Assembly (NCBI GenBank): GCA_934394595.1
Contig: CAKRRX010000117.1
Location: 1-7,989 of the forward strand
DNA: 7,989 nucleotides
From: an uncultured Blautia sp.
GTDB lineage: Bacteria; Bacillota; Clostridia; Lachnospirales; Lachnospiraceae
Direction of reading: 5' to 3'
Part shown: positions 1-6,700 of the stretch, piece by piece
How the letters are laid out: each line of letters begins with the position of its first letter
Numbering within the stretch: position 1 is the first letter of the stretch
Translations under genes and position numbers: made by a program
The notes under the pieces: model-generated
Databases searched by the model: none
Seen by the model: only the letters and a program-made list of their open reading frames with translations
What the model was told of the DNA's origin: nothing

Positions 1-96
1 CCGGACGTTATCCGGCATCCTGCCCTGCGAAGCCCGGACTTTCCTCGTCTGAACCCTTTCGTCTGTCCAGCCGCGATCACCTGGCCTGCTTGCGCA
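1..96 (-). ncRNA. rnpB: RNase P RNA, 5' part (cut by window start)
   Basis: This is the catalytic RNA of RNase P, which removes 5' leaders from pre-tRNAs. Read on the minus strand, the region contains the hallmark GAGGAAAGTCCGGGC (plus positions 32-46). It is followed by CAGGGCAGGATGCC and a hairpin CCGGA-TAACG-TCCGG at the window edge, the arrangement expected for the P10/P11 side of the specificity domain. A short stem CTGGAC/GTTCAG upstream of the hallmark fits P3. GTCCGGGC rather than GTCCATGC points to class A, not the Bacillus class B (family knowledge). Only about the first 95 nt of an RNA normally 350-400 nt long are present; the rest lies beyond position 1. The 5' end is inferred from the promoter at 103-131 and could be off by a few bases. 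Confidence 0.93.
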
Positions 97-102
97 AGTG
101 CT

Positions 103-131
103 ATTTTAACATTATCATGCTATCCTGTAAA
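103..131 (-). promoter_or_regulatory. Sigma-A promoter of rnpB
   Basis: On the minus strand there is a -35 box TTTACA (126-131), a spacer of exactly 17 bp and a -10 box TAAAAT (103-108). Initiation about 6-8 nt further gives a start near 95-97, exactly where the RNase P RNA should begin. The upstream DNA (132-170) is A/T-rich and may aid binding. This means rnpB is transcribed independently of the kinase gene upstream of it, although readthrough is possible because no convincing terminator separates them. Confidence 0.85.
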
Positions 132-190
132 GAGAAAATTTATTTTTATCCCTTTTAAAATCAGCAGCCAGATGGAATATCCTGCTTTTA

Positions 191-1858
191 TCAGGTATTA
201 AAGCAGCTTCCTCCGATAAATTCACGAAGTAGAGAATTATTCGGCACTTCCTCACTTGGAACTGGCACAAAATAGTCAAAAAACTTTAACAGCCGATTTG
301 CCTCCAGATATTCCGGATCCTCCTTGGAAATTCCAAAAAGCAATGGTTCCGCATATACTTTCAGACATGCCAGCTCATAGATCAGTGCGGAATTAAACAT
401 CACATCTGCTTCTTCCTGATAAGGGAAAATATTCTTTTCCTCTCCCCTTCTCACAGAGGGCCATCTTGCAATGGTTTCCTTTGCCGAGGTTCCTCTGGTT
501 CTGGCATCCCGGACGATCCTGCGGATCAGTCTGCCATCTGTAGTGGGGATACGGTTGTGCTCATCAATATTCAACTGAGTCAGTGCGCTGATATAGATCT
601 TGAATTTGCTTTCCTTTGGAAGGGCATAGCTGAGTTTGTCATTTAATCCGTGGATTCCCTCGATCACCAGGATATCCTCTTTTCCAAGCTGCAGATAGTC
701 TTCTTTGTACTCACGCTGACCGGTTTTGAAATTAAACACCGGAAGCTCCACCCTCTCGCCTTGTAAAAGAGCCAGCATGTCTTTGTTGAACTGCTCCACA
801 TCTATGGCTTCCAGGCATTCATAATCCTTTTCTCCAAATTCATCCAGAGGCGTATTTTCTCTGTTCACGAAATAATTATCCACTGCGATAGGATGAGGCT
901 TCATACCGTGGGCTGCCAGCTGTATGGAAAGCCTGTGGGAAAATGTCGTTTTTCCTGAAGATGACGGACCTGCGATCATTACAAATTTCTTGTTTCCGGA
1001 TTCCACGATCTGCTCTGCGATCCTGGATATCCTGGATTCCTGCATAGCCTCCTGCATCAGAAGAATCTTCTGGATCCCCTGGCTGGTGATCTGGTCATTC
1101 AGCTCTCCAACTGTGGAGATTTCCAGTTTTTCTCCCCACCTCTCAGATTCCTTCTGAATCTGGAAAATCTTATCCTGGGGAACAAAATCCGGAATTTTGT
1201 CCGGCTCTTTTGCAGAGGGAAGCAACAGTACAAATCCATCATCATATAATTTCAGGTCAAAACACTTCACATACCCGGTATCACAGGCCATAGCTCCGTA
1301 AAAATAATCTTCAAAATTCTCAATACTGTAAATATTTACCTTGGAAACCCTCCGGTAGCGAAACAGCTTTTCCTTATCATACATCCCATGATGGTGAAAA
1401 AGCGAGATTGCTTCATCGGTTCCTACACTTCTCTTCTTAATGGGAATCTTTGCTTCCACGATCTGTTTCATCCTGTGCCTGATCTTGTCCAGAAACTCTT
1501 CCGTCAGATCTACATTTCCATCCAAAGTAAAATAAAAGCCACTTCCTACAGAAAAATGAAGTACCGCTTTTTTGATATTCGCTTTTCCTGCCACATCATA
1601 CAATGCTTTCAGAAGGATCAGACAGGCAGTACGCCTGTAAGTCTTATTTCCGATGCTGTCTTTTGTGGTTACCAGCTGTACCCTGCAATCCCGAAAAGCC
1701 TGCTTATGCAGCTCCTGTATTTTCCCCCCTGCGATCACCAGGATCACCGGGGCGTCCTTTGTATCAGCAAAATCCTTCACTACCTCTTTGTAGCAAATCC
1801 CTGCCGGGTACTCCCGTACCTCATCTCCAATGGTCAGCTTTACTGTATTGCCCTCCAT
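191..1858 (-). CDS. TGS-domain P-loop nucleoside (uridine) kinase-like protein
   Basis: A 555-residue protein. It begins with a TGS-like beta-grasp domain (about residues 1-62). Next comes a region resembling the second additional (editing) domain of threonyl-tRNA synthetase (about 65-225). The C-terminal half is a uridine kinase/phosphoribulokinase-type P-loop kinase. Walker A is GPSSSGKTT (297-305), a catalytic-type Asp lies in VDNYF (327), a Walker B-like VIEGIHGLN is at 398-406, and Arg-rich segments (RLIRRIVRDARTRG, WPSVRRGE) would form the lid. The expected reaction is ATP-dependent phosphorylation of a nucleoside or related small molecule in the cytoplasm, but the true substrate is unknown. 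In the synthetase-like part, the His pair of active ThrRS editing domains appears replaced (TYRRTACLILLKAL), so tRNA editing is unlikely (inference). The start at 1858 is chosen because AGGAGG lies 4 nt upstream and the TGS domain begins at once. An upstream in-frame ATG at 1921 would add 21 unrelated residues. The stop is TGA at 191. It is not a plain Udk, which is about 210 residues. Confidence 0.9.
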   Translation of the reverse strand: MEGNTVKLTIGDEVREYPAGICYKEVVKDFADTKDAPVILVIAGGKIQELHKQAFRDCRVQLVTTKDSIGNKTYRRTACLILLKALYDVAGKANIKKAVLHFSVGSGFYFTLDGNVDLTEEFLDKIRHRMKQIVEAKIPIKKRSVGTDEAISLFHHHGMYDKEKLFRYRRVSKVNIYSIENFEDYFYGAMACDTGYVKCFDLKLYDDGFVLLLPSAKEPDKIPDFVPQDKIFQIQKESERWGEKLEISTVGELNDQITSQGIQKILLMQEAMQESRISRIAEQIVESGNKKFVMIAGPSSSGKTTFSHRLSIQLAAHGMKPHPIAVDNYFVNRENTPLDEFGEKDYECLEAIDVEQFNKDMLALLQGERVELPVFNFKTGQREYKEDYLQLGKEDILVIEGIHGLNDKLSYALPKESKFKIYISALTQLNIDEHNRIPTTDGRLIRRIVRDARTRGTSAKETIARWPSVRRGEEKNIFPYQEEADVMFNSALIYELACLKVYAEPLLFGISKEDPEYLEANRLLKFFDYFVPVPSEEVPNNSLLREFIGGSCFNT

Positions 1859-1862
1859 AATG

Positions 1863-1868
1863 CCTCCT
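1863..1868 (-). promoter_or_regulatory. Ribosome binding site deciding the kinase start
   Basis: A perfect AGGAGG on the minus strand, followed by CATT and ATG at 1858. The spacing of 4 nt is short but the match is full length. No comparable site precedes the alternative ATG at 1921, so this site fixes the start of the kinase gene. Confidence 0.85.
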
Positions 1869-1872
1869 GTCT

Positions 1873-1907
1873 GGCTGTTTTCACACATGTTTTGGACATG
1901 TCCAGCC
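1873..1907 (-). other. Hairpin in the kinase 5' leader, built on ACATGT repeats
   Basis: On the minus strand GGCTG (1903-1907) can pair with CAGCC (1873-1877). Inside, two copies of the self-complementary ACATGT (1896-1901 and 1885-1890) can pair across a 5-nt CCAAA loop. One copy is the core of a 10-bp palindrome GGACATGTCC (1894-1903). A third ACATGT lies at 1918-1923. The base of the stem ends only 4 nt before the AGGAGG ribosome binding site of the kinase gene. It could be an RNA hairpin influencing translation or a dyad operator; neither is demonstrated. Confidence 0.45.
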
Positions 1908-1924
1908 GTTCCCCATGACATGTA

Positions 1925-1947
1925 AAGCGGACATTCCAGGTCCGCTT
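1925..1947. repeat. 8-bp inverted repeat (hairpin)
   Basis: AAGCGGAC (1925-1932) and GTCCGCTT (1940-1947) are perfect inverted copies separated by 7 nt. It lies between the larger palindromic element at 1952-2089 and the kinase leader. Neither strand carries a U-run after the stem, so a standard intrinsic terminator is unlikely. Confidence 0.6.
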
Positions 1948-1980
1948 CGCTACTTGCTCATGAACGCAGTCGCTTTGCAA

Positions 1981-2015
1981 TCTGCCAGTGGGAGCTGAAG
2001 GCTCCCACTGGCAGA
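1981..2015. repeat. Perfect 15-bp hairpin (arm A of the element)
   Basis: TCTGCCAGTGGGAGC (1981-1995) and its exact reverse complement (2001-2015) flank a 5-nt loop TGAAG. This is the strongest local hairpin in the window and would form on either strand. On the minus strand it is followed by TTGCAAAG and on the plus strand by AGCATCC. The U-run of a standard intrinsic terminator is therefore absent on both sides, although such a stable stem could still pause polymerase or stabilise an mRNA 3' end. Confidence 0.85.
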
Positions 2016-2071
2016 AGCATCCCCCTCACTCGCCGCTTAGTGCTCCGCACACTTGAAGCGGGGGGATGCTT
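2015..2071. repeat. Branched hairpin (arm B of the element)
   Basis: AAGCATCCCCC (2015-2025) pairs perfectly over 11 bp with GGGGGATGCTT (2061-2071). The enclosed 35 nt contain a second stem, CGCTT (2034-2038) with AAGCG (2056-2060). It can continue as AGTG (2039-2042) with CACT (2050-2053) across a small bulge. An 8-nt single-stranded stretch (2026-2033) sits on one side only. The arm directly abuts arm A, sharing position 2015. Confidence 0.75.
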
Positions 2072-2095
2072 ATCTGCGTTCAAACAAGTTTCAAA

Positions 2096-2878
2096 TTACA
2101 GTATTGTATATGGACTTTTTACTCTGGCACAGGTGAATCTCAGCTCTGGGAAAGCTTTTTTCAGCCTTTCCCTCATATCTTCCATAAAGATATATTCCGT
2201 GCCGTAATGTCCTGCATCTATGATACAAAGCCCCTCTGCTACAGCATCAATTCCTGTATGATGGTCAATATCCCCAGTCACATAAACATCTGCACCAGAT
2301 GCCAGCACATCCTTCATCAGGCTCTTGCCTGAGCCTGTACATACTGCTGCTGACTTTACCTGTTGTTCCAGGTTTCCATATACTTTTACATCCTGAAGCT
2401 TCAGATTCTTCTTTACCAGAAGCGCATATTCTCTCAGGCTCATCTGGCCGGGAAGATTTCCCACACGTCCAAGCCCGATTTTTTCACCGTCTTTTTCTCC
2501 GGTCACCGTAAGAATCCGCGTATCGGAAAGTTCCAGATATCTTGCACTCAAATCTGCCATTCCCAGGATATCGTAGTTGGTATGCATGGCGTAATATGAG
2601 ATTCCATGCTGCACCAAGCTTAGGATCTTGCGCCCGGTAAAGCTGTGATTGTTTATTTTCTTAATCCCGGAAAAAATCATGGGATGATGGGTAAGGATCA
2701 TGTCTGCACCGGCTGCAATCGCCTCTTTCAGAGTGTCTTCTGTAAGATCCAGTGCAAGAAAAACATGCTTTACCTCTTTTTCATCATCTCCTGTGAGAAG
2801 GCCCACATTATCCCATTCTTCTGCTGCACCTGCCGGAAAATATTCCTCCAGCCATCCTGTCAGTTCCTTAACCTTCAT
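2096..2878 (-). CDS. Nif3/YqfO-family dinuclear metal-binding protein
   Basis: A 260-residue cytoplasmic protein of the Nif3 family (E. coli YbgI, B. subtilis YqfO), often listed as a GTP cyclohydrolase I type 2-like homologue. The expected metal ligands are all present: the His pair in LTHHPMIF (64-65), Asp in HTNYD (103), and His and Glu in DAGHYGTE (224 and 228). The family forms toroidal hexamers around a dinuclear metal centre; its physiological reaction is not settled. The length matches the short form without the extra inserted domain of about 100 residues seen in B. subtilis YqfO. The start overlaps the 3' end of trmK by 11 nt, and no Shine-Dalgarno sequence is visible before the ATG, so translation is probably coupled to trmK. 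The trmK-Nif3 pairing behind rpoD is a known Firmicute arrangement. Confidence 0.93.
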   Translation of the reverse strand: MKVKELTGWLEEYFPAGAAEEWDNVGLLTGDDEKEVKHVFLALDLTEDTLKEAIAAGADMILTHHPMIFSGIKKINNHSFTGRKILSLVQHGISYYAMHTNYDILGMADLSARYLELSDTRILTVTGEKDGEKIGLGRVGNLPGQMSLREYALLVKKNLKLQDVKVYGNLEQQVKSAAVCTGSGKSLMKDVLASGADVYVTGDIDHHTGIDAVAEGLCIIDAGHYGTEYIFMEDMRERLKKAFPELRFTCARVKSPYTIL

Positions 2879-3644
2879 ATTCTGCCAGCGCAGCAGCGAT
2901 CAGCTGCGCTTCCTCCTTTACTTCCAAAATACGGGCCTCCACGGCTTCTGCCTGGGCTGCTCCCTTCAGCTGTTTCAGGATATTGGCCCGGATACGTGCT
3001 TCCCGCAAAAGGTAACGATAAAGCACCGGATCCTTTCCCTTAAGAAGATACGCACCAAAGGCTTCCTCCAGCGTGTAAGGACTGGCTTCCCTTTCCAGTA
3101 GCTGCTGAGCTTCTTGGGATGTCCCCTGGTATGGATTATCTTTGGGAGCTTTGGCATTTGGTGCTTTTCCTTCCGGTATCACACGCATCATGGGATAAAA
3201 CTTCCCATCTTCCTCCACCATCTTTTCCTCCACGATCTCAAAGCCCTGAGTCCGGATAAATCTTCGGAAATGAGGAATATCTGACTGAGGCTGCAAAATC
3301 AGCTCAGAAAAAGAATCTCTCACAGACTTTCCATCTGTGAGAATTCTTTCCATAAGAGGACCTCCCATCCCGGCGATCACAAGAGTATCTCCCTCACCGG
3401 GCTTCAGTTCCTTTAATCCGTCTGAAAGACGGGTCTTTATGTAATTTTCCATTCCAAACTGCCGGATATGCTCCTGGGCTCTGGAGAGAGGCCCTGTCCG
3501 CACATCCATGGCAATGGCAAATGGAATCTTTTTTTCCTGTATCAGGTATACCGGCAGATATCCATGATCACATCCCACATCTACCAGCCGGTTTCCATCT
3601 GTCACCATATCTGCAATTGCAGACAATCGCAAGGATAACTGCAT
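2868..3644 (-). CDS. trmK: tRNA (adenine(22)-N(1))-methyltransferase
   Basis: A 258-residue class I SAM-dependent methyltransferase of the TrmK (YqfN/COG2384) family, which makes m1A at position 22 in the D-arm of certain tRNAs. Motif I is VDVGCDHGYLP (21-31), with the SAM-ribose acidic residue in AMDVRTGPL (Asp47). The catalytic-region signatures VIAGMGG (89-95) and LILQPQ (115-120) are typical of the family. The C-terminal third (about 175-258) is charged and helical, expected to form the coiled-coil tRNA-binding part. It is slightly longer than B. subtilis TrmK, partly through a Lys/Ala/Pro-rich insert around 157-172. The start is supported by AAGGAG 6 nt upstream. That site overlaps the TAA stop of rpoD, so trmK is translated right behind the sigma factor. 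Confidence 0.95.
   Translation of the reverse strand: MQLSLRLSAIADMVTDGNRLVDVGCDHGYLPVYLIQEKKIPFAIAMDVRTGPLSRAQEHIRQFGMENYIKTRLSDGLKELKPGEGDTLVIAGMGGPLMERILTDGKSVRDSFSELILQPQSDIPHFRRFIRTQGFEIVEEKMVEEDGKFYPMMRVIPEGKAPNAKAPKDNPYQGTSQEAQQLLEREASPYTLEEAFGAYLLKGKDPVLYRYLLREARIRANILKQLKGAAQAEAVEARILEVKEEAQLIAAALAEYEG
2887..2910 (-). other. Hairpin just upstream of the Nif3 start, within trmK
   Basis: AGCGCAGC and GCTGCGCT form a perfect 8-bp inverted repeat (2887-2894 and 2903-2910) around an 8-nt loop, inside the last codons of trmK. Its base is 8 nt from the Nif3 ATG at 2878, so it covers the place where a ribosome binding site would normally be. A ribosome finishing trmK would melt it, which fits translational coupling. 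It may also simply reflect the Ala-rich codons there. Confidence 0.45.
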
Positions 3645-3654
3645 GCTTTTCTCC

Positions 3655-4782
3655 TTAATCCAGGTAATCCTTCAGCTTACGGCTGCGGCTTGGATGGCGG
3701 AGCTTGCGCAGTGCCTTTGCCTCAATCTGACGGATACGCTCTCTGGTAACATTAAATTCTTTTCCAACTTCCTCAAGGGTTCTTGCACGTCCGTCATCAA
3801 GACCAAATCTCAGACGCAGAACCTTCTGTTCTCTCTCGGTAAGGGTACCAAGAACCTCTACCAGCTGTTCTTTCAGAAGGGTAAATGCAGCTGCATCTGC
3901 CGGAACCGGAACATTGTCATCCTGAATAAAATCACCAAGATGGCTGTCCTCTTCCTCTCCGATAGGAGTTTCCAAAGAAACCGGCTCCTGGGAAATCTTC
4001 AGGATCTCACGCACACGGTCAACCGGCATGTCCATCTCTTCTGCGATTTCTTCCGGGGTAGGTTCACGTCCAAGCTCCTGCAGTAACTGTCTGGAAACGC
4101 GGATCAGCTTGTTGATGGTCTCTACCATATGCACCGGGATACGGATGGTACGTGCCTGATCTGCAATGGCTCTTGTGATTGCCTGACGGATCCACCAGGT
4201 AGCATACGTACTGAATTTGTATCCTTTTCTGTAATCAAACTTTTCAACTGCCTTGATAAGACCCAGATTACCCTCCTGGATCAGATCCAGGAAAAGCATT
4301 CCACGTCCCACATAACGTTTTGCAATGCTGACAACCAGACGAAGATTGGCTTCTGCCAGACGTTTCTTGGCATTCTCATCGCCCTGCTCCATTCTCTTTG
4401 CAAGCTCAATCTCCTCTTCTGCAGAAAGAAGGGGAACTTTACCAATCTCTTTCAGATACATACGTACCGGATCCTCAATGCTCACACCTTCCGGCACGGA
4501 AAGATCGATCTTATCAATTTCAACTTCTTCCTCATCATCCAGGCCGTCCATATCCATATCATCATCCAGCATCAGATCATCTGTGCCATTATCTGTGATA
4601 CGAAGAACATCCACACCGCTAGCCTCAAGGAAATCAAAGATCTTGTCCATCTGTTCAGCATCCAGTGGCTGGTCCTTGAAAAAATCACTGATTTCCTGAT
4701 ATTCCAGTACATTTTTCTTCTTTTTTGCAAGTTCCAGAAGCTCCACCAGTTTCTCACTGAATTTGCCCATATTCATTTCCAT
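3655..4782 (-). CDS. rpoD: RNA polymerase primary sigma factor SigA/RpoD
   Basis: The housekeeping sigma-70 factor that directs RNA polymerase to TTGACA/TATAAT promoters such as those at 103-131 and 7846-7874. Residue numbers here count from the first ATG at 4800, with the preferred start at residue 7. Region 1.1 covers about 10-70, followed by an acidic linker rich in Asp/Glu (74-97). Region 1.2 begins at [11 protein letters not shown]. Region 2 includes [13 protein letters not shown], the core-binding FLDLIQEGN, and the -10 recognition/melting segment [15 protein letters not shown]. Region 3 follows, then region 4 with the helix-turn-helix [20 protein letters not shown] (341-360). At about 375 residues it matches B. 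subtilis SigA (371). The ATG at 4800 lacks a ribosome binding site. GGAGG at 4794-4798 lies inside those first codons and points to the ATG at 4782. The gene follows dnaG by 38 nt from the preferred start (20 nt from the upstream ATG). Confidence 0.97.
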   Translation of the reverse strand: MEMNMGKFSEKLVELLELAKKKKNVLEYQEISDFFKDQPLDAEQMDKIFDFLEASGVDVLRITDNGTDDLMLDDDMDMDGLDDEEEVEIDKIDLSVPEGVSIEDPVRMYLKEIGKVPLLSAEEEIELAKRMEQGDENAKKRLAEANLRLVVSIAKRYVGRGMLFLDLIQEGNLGLIKAVEKFDYRKGYKFSTYATWWIRQAITRAIADQARTIRIPVHMVETINKLIRVSRQLLQELGREPTPEEIAEEMDMPVDRVREILKISQEPVSLETPIGEEEDSHLGDFIQDDNVPVPADAAAFTLLKEQLVEVLGTLTEREQKVLRLRFGLDDGRARTLEEVGKEFNVTRERIRQIEAKALRKLRHPSRSRKLKDYLD

Positions 4783-4793
4783 AGGTACTCTAA

Positions 4794-4798
4794 CCTCC
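4794..4798 (-). promoter_or_regulatory. Ribosome binding site of rpoD
   Basis: GGAGG on the minus strand lies 11 nt before the ATG at 4782, a longer than average spacing. It also overlaps the upstream ATG at 4800, which has only an A/T-rich, Shine-Dalgarno-free leader. The start at 4782 is therefore preferred, giving a protein six residues shorter. Confidence 0.6.
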
Positions 4799-4820
4799 AT
4801 ATAGTGTTAATATTTTATCC

Positions 4821-6614
4821 TTATTCAAAAGAAATATGCAATTGCTGCCTTTTTCTTCCAAGCTCCTCCAGATCTTTCTTGGCTTTTACAAGTTCCTGCA
4901 AAGCCGCCATATCTGTAGGATCCCAGTTTTTATTTTTTTCTGCCAGACTCTCCTGCTTGATCCGGATCAGCGCATCAGTAAACGCCCTCTGCTGTTCTTC
5001 CTTTGTCTCAAGATGGATGGTGGCATTAAACAGGGACGCGACCTCTCTTTGCTCTTCACTGTCTGTAAAGGCATTCAGAAGCCTGGCCGGGTTTACATCC
5101 CCCTCCTGTCTCTGGCTCCAGAGCATCTGTGCCACTTCTTTATAAAGAGGTACTACAAAGTCTGAAGGAGTCAGATATTTCTCCACTGTGTCAAAGATTC
5201 CCGGATAAGTGACAAGCCAGGTAAGCATCAGCTTCTGTGCTTTCTGGGCCGCACTCTCCTTTTTCCTTGTGGCAGGATCACCGGATTTTGGCTGAACTCT
5301 CTTTTCTGCGGGAGTCCCTTTCATTGCCAGGGTATTTACCCGCTTTCGGAGATTCTCCACGCTGATGCCATATCTGCGGTATTCCTTTACAATGGCTTCG
5401 ATATACAGATTCCGTTCCAGCTCATCTGACAGTTCCAGAAGATACTGGGCGCACCGGTCAAAAAAGCGGTTTTGGCCCTGTGGTTCTTCCATGGGAAATT
5501 CTCCTGCTGCAATGCTGATCCGGAACATAAAGCTATCTGTAGCTGCCTGTAGCCGCTTTTCAAATGCTTCTGCCCCTTCTGTCTTGATAAATTCATCCGG
5601 ATCCTTGTGTGGCCTTAGATTGACCACTCTGGAATTCACCCCTGCCTCCCTTAAAATAGGAATGGCACGAAGAGCAGCTTTTACACCAGCTTCATCACTG
5701 TCATAAAGAAGCAGCACTTCCTGAGTATATCGCTTTACAAGACTGGCATGTCCGGATGTAAGTGCTGTTCCCAGTGATGCCACTGCATTGGTAAATCCCG
5801 CCTGATGCATGGCGATCACATCCATATATCCCTCGCACAGGATCAGATAATTTTTTCTTGTGGTTCTTGCCACATTCAGTCCATAAAGATTCCGGCTTTT
5901 ATCAAAGATCTGGGTTTCCGGAGAGTTCAGATATTTGGGCTTTCCATCTCCCATCACACGGCCGCCAAATCCGATCACCCGGTTATTCACATCCATAATA
6001 GGAAAAATAACCCGGTTCCAGAATTTATCATACATACCGCGGCGCTCATCTATGTTAAAAAGCCCGGATTCTCTTAAAAGTTCATCACTGTATCCTTTTG
6101 CCTTCAGATATTTGTACAGGTCATCACTATATTTATCTGAATAGCCCAGGCCAAATTTTTTGATGGTCTCATCACTTAAGCCTCTGCCTGTAAGATACCC
6201 GTAGGCTGTCTTTCCATTTTCCCGACGAAGCTGATAGTAAAAATACTGCGCTGCTGTTTTGTTGATTTCAAGAAGCGTAGCTCTTCTTTCTGCTTTCGCT
6301 TTTGCTGCCTGGGAATATTCAATCTTCGGAAGCTGTACTCCTGCCCTCTCTGCCAGATGGGATAATGCTTCTCCGAATGAGTAGTTCTCATACTCCATCA
6401 CAAAGTTAAATACATTTCCTCCTGCTCCGCAGCCGAAGCAGTAATACATCTGCTTGGATGGGGTTACAGAAAAGGAAGGAGTTTTCTCATTATGAAAAGG
6501 GCAAAGACCAAAGTAGGAGCTTCCTTTTCTGGTAAGCCTTACATATTGGGATATCACATCTACAATATCATTTTTCGTACGTACTTCTTCAATGATATCG
6601 TCAGAATAACGCAT
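4821..6614 (-). CDS. dnaG: DNA primase
   Basis: A 597-residue bacterial primase that synthesises RNA primers for Okazaki fragments at the replication fork, working with the DnaB/DnaC-type helicase. The N-terminal CHC2 zinc-binding domain has ligands Cys38, His41, Cys59 and Cys62 (CPFH ... CFGC). The catalytic core (about 110-430) includes the TOPRIM domain with CEGYMD (Glu261), LLYDSDE (Asp305, Asp307) and KDPDEF (Asp338, Asp340), the metal-binding acidic residues expected from E. coli DnaG. A basic linker (about 435-460) leads to a C-terminal helical helicase-interaction domain (about 460-597), whose sequence is the least conserved part. The start is backed by AAGGAGG 6 nt upstream (6621-6627). 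The gene lies between dgt and rpoD, the usual dnaG-sigA pairing of Firmicutes. Confidence 0.97.
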   Translation of the reverse strand: MRYSDDIIEEVRTKNDIVDVISQYVRLTRKGSSYFGLCPFHNEKTPSFSVTPSKQMYYCFGCGAGGNVFNFVMEYENYSFGEALSHLAERAGVQLPKIEYSQAAKAKAERRATLLEINKTAAQYFYYQLRRENGKTAYGYLTGRGLSDETIKKFGLGYSDKYSDDLYKYLKAKGYSDELLRESGLFNIDERRGMYDKFWNRVIFPIMDVNNRVIGFGGRVMGDGKPKYLNSPETQIFDKSRNLYGLNVARTTRKNYLILCEGYMDVIAMHQAGFTNAVASLGTALTSGHASLVKRYTQEVLLLYDSDEAGVKAALRAIPILREAGVNSRVVNLRPHKDPDEFIKTEGAEAFEKRLQAATDSFMFRISIAAGEFPMEEPQGQNRFFDRCAQYLLELSDELERNLYIEAIVKEYRRYGISVENLRKRVNTLAMKGTPAEKRVQPKSGDPATRKKESAAQKAQKLMLTWLVTYPGIFDTVEKYLTPSDFVVPLYKEVAQMLWSQRQEGDVNPARLLNAFTDSEEQREVASLFNATIHLETKEEQQRAFTDALIRIKQESLAEKNKNWDPTDMAALQELVKAKKDLEELGRKRQQLHISFE

Positions 6615-6638
6615 GCTTATCCTCCTTTGTTTTCAGAT

Positions 6639-6664
6639 ACGGCTGTTTTTCAAATAGAAGCCGT
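6639..6664. repeat. 6-bp hairpin in the dgt-dnaG gap
   Basis: ACGGCT (6639-6644) and AGCCGT (6659-6664) can pair around a 14-nt A/T-rich loop, about 12 nt before the dnaG ribosome binding site on the minus strand. The large loop makes it moderately stable at best. It could be a leader structure of dnaG or chance. Confidence 0.35.
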
Positions 6665-6678
6665 TCAATGCCTGCTGA

Positions 6679-6697
6679 CAGCACTTTTGGTGTGCTG
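6679..6697 (-). repeat. Hairpin just after the dgt stop codon
   Basis: On the minus strand CAGCAC (6692-6697) pairs with GTGCTG (6679-6684) around a 7-nt loop ACCAAAA, starting 3 nt after the dgt stop. It is followed by TCAGCAGGCA, with no U-run, so it is not a standard terminator. It may act as a weak attenuator or as an mRNA processing/stability element between dgt and dnaG. Confidence 0.4.
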
Positions 6698-6700
6698 CAT

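Larger units (their letters stand above)
1952..2089. repeat. Intergenic palindromic element, possible three-way junction
   Basis: The Nif3-kinase gap contains a nested inverted-repeat element. Its ends are TGAACGCAG (1961-1969) and CTGCGTTCA (2074-2082), a perfect 9-bp pair. These extend after a small internal loop by ACTTG (1952-1956) and CAAGT (2085-2089). Inside lie two adjacent arms, a perfect 15-bp hairpin (1981-2015) and a longer branched arm (2015-2071), giving a predicted three-way junction in RNA or a cruciform in DNA. No ORF, transposase or clear target duplication is visible. It could be a REP/MITE-like non-autonomous repeat or a structured leader RNA. The inverted repeats are seen directly; the function is unknown. 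Confidence 0.65.

Noticed and set aside
182..206. Hairpin CTGCTTT/AAAGCAG overlapping the kinase stop codon, as a terminator
   Set aside because: The 7-bp stem is A/T-rich with an 11-nt loop, and the following sequence on the minus strand (GATATTCC) has no U-run.
1859..1921. Upstream ATG at 1921 extending the kinase by 21 residues
   Set aside because: There is no ribosome binding site before it, the extra residues do not belong to the TGS domain, and the segment is made of palindromic leader sequence. The ATG at 1858 has a full AGGAGG.
1981..2015. 15-bp hairpin as an intrinsic terminator after the Nif3 gene
   Set aside because: The stem is ideal but neither flank has a U-run (TTGCAAAG on the minus strand, AGCATCC on the plus strand). 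It is better described as part of the larger palindromic element.
4783..4800. ATG at 4800 as the rpoD start
   Set aside because: The preceding leader has no Shine-Dalgarno sequence, whereas GGAGG lies just downstream of this ATG and serves the ATG at 4782. It cannot be excluded entirely because the spacing from GGAGG to 4782 is long (11 nt).
4129..5145. Long open frame of 338 codons on the plus strand
   Set aside because: It runs antisense to the conserved rpoD and the 3' part of dnaG, its translation is Cys/His/Phe/Ile-rich with no recognisable domain, and it has no promoter or Shine-Dalgarno sequence. It is a by-product of codon bias in the minus-strand genes.
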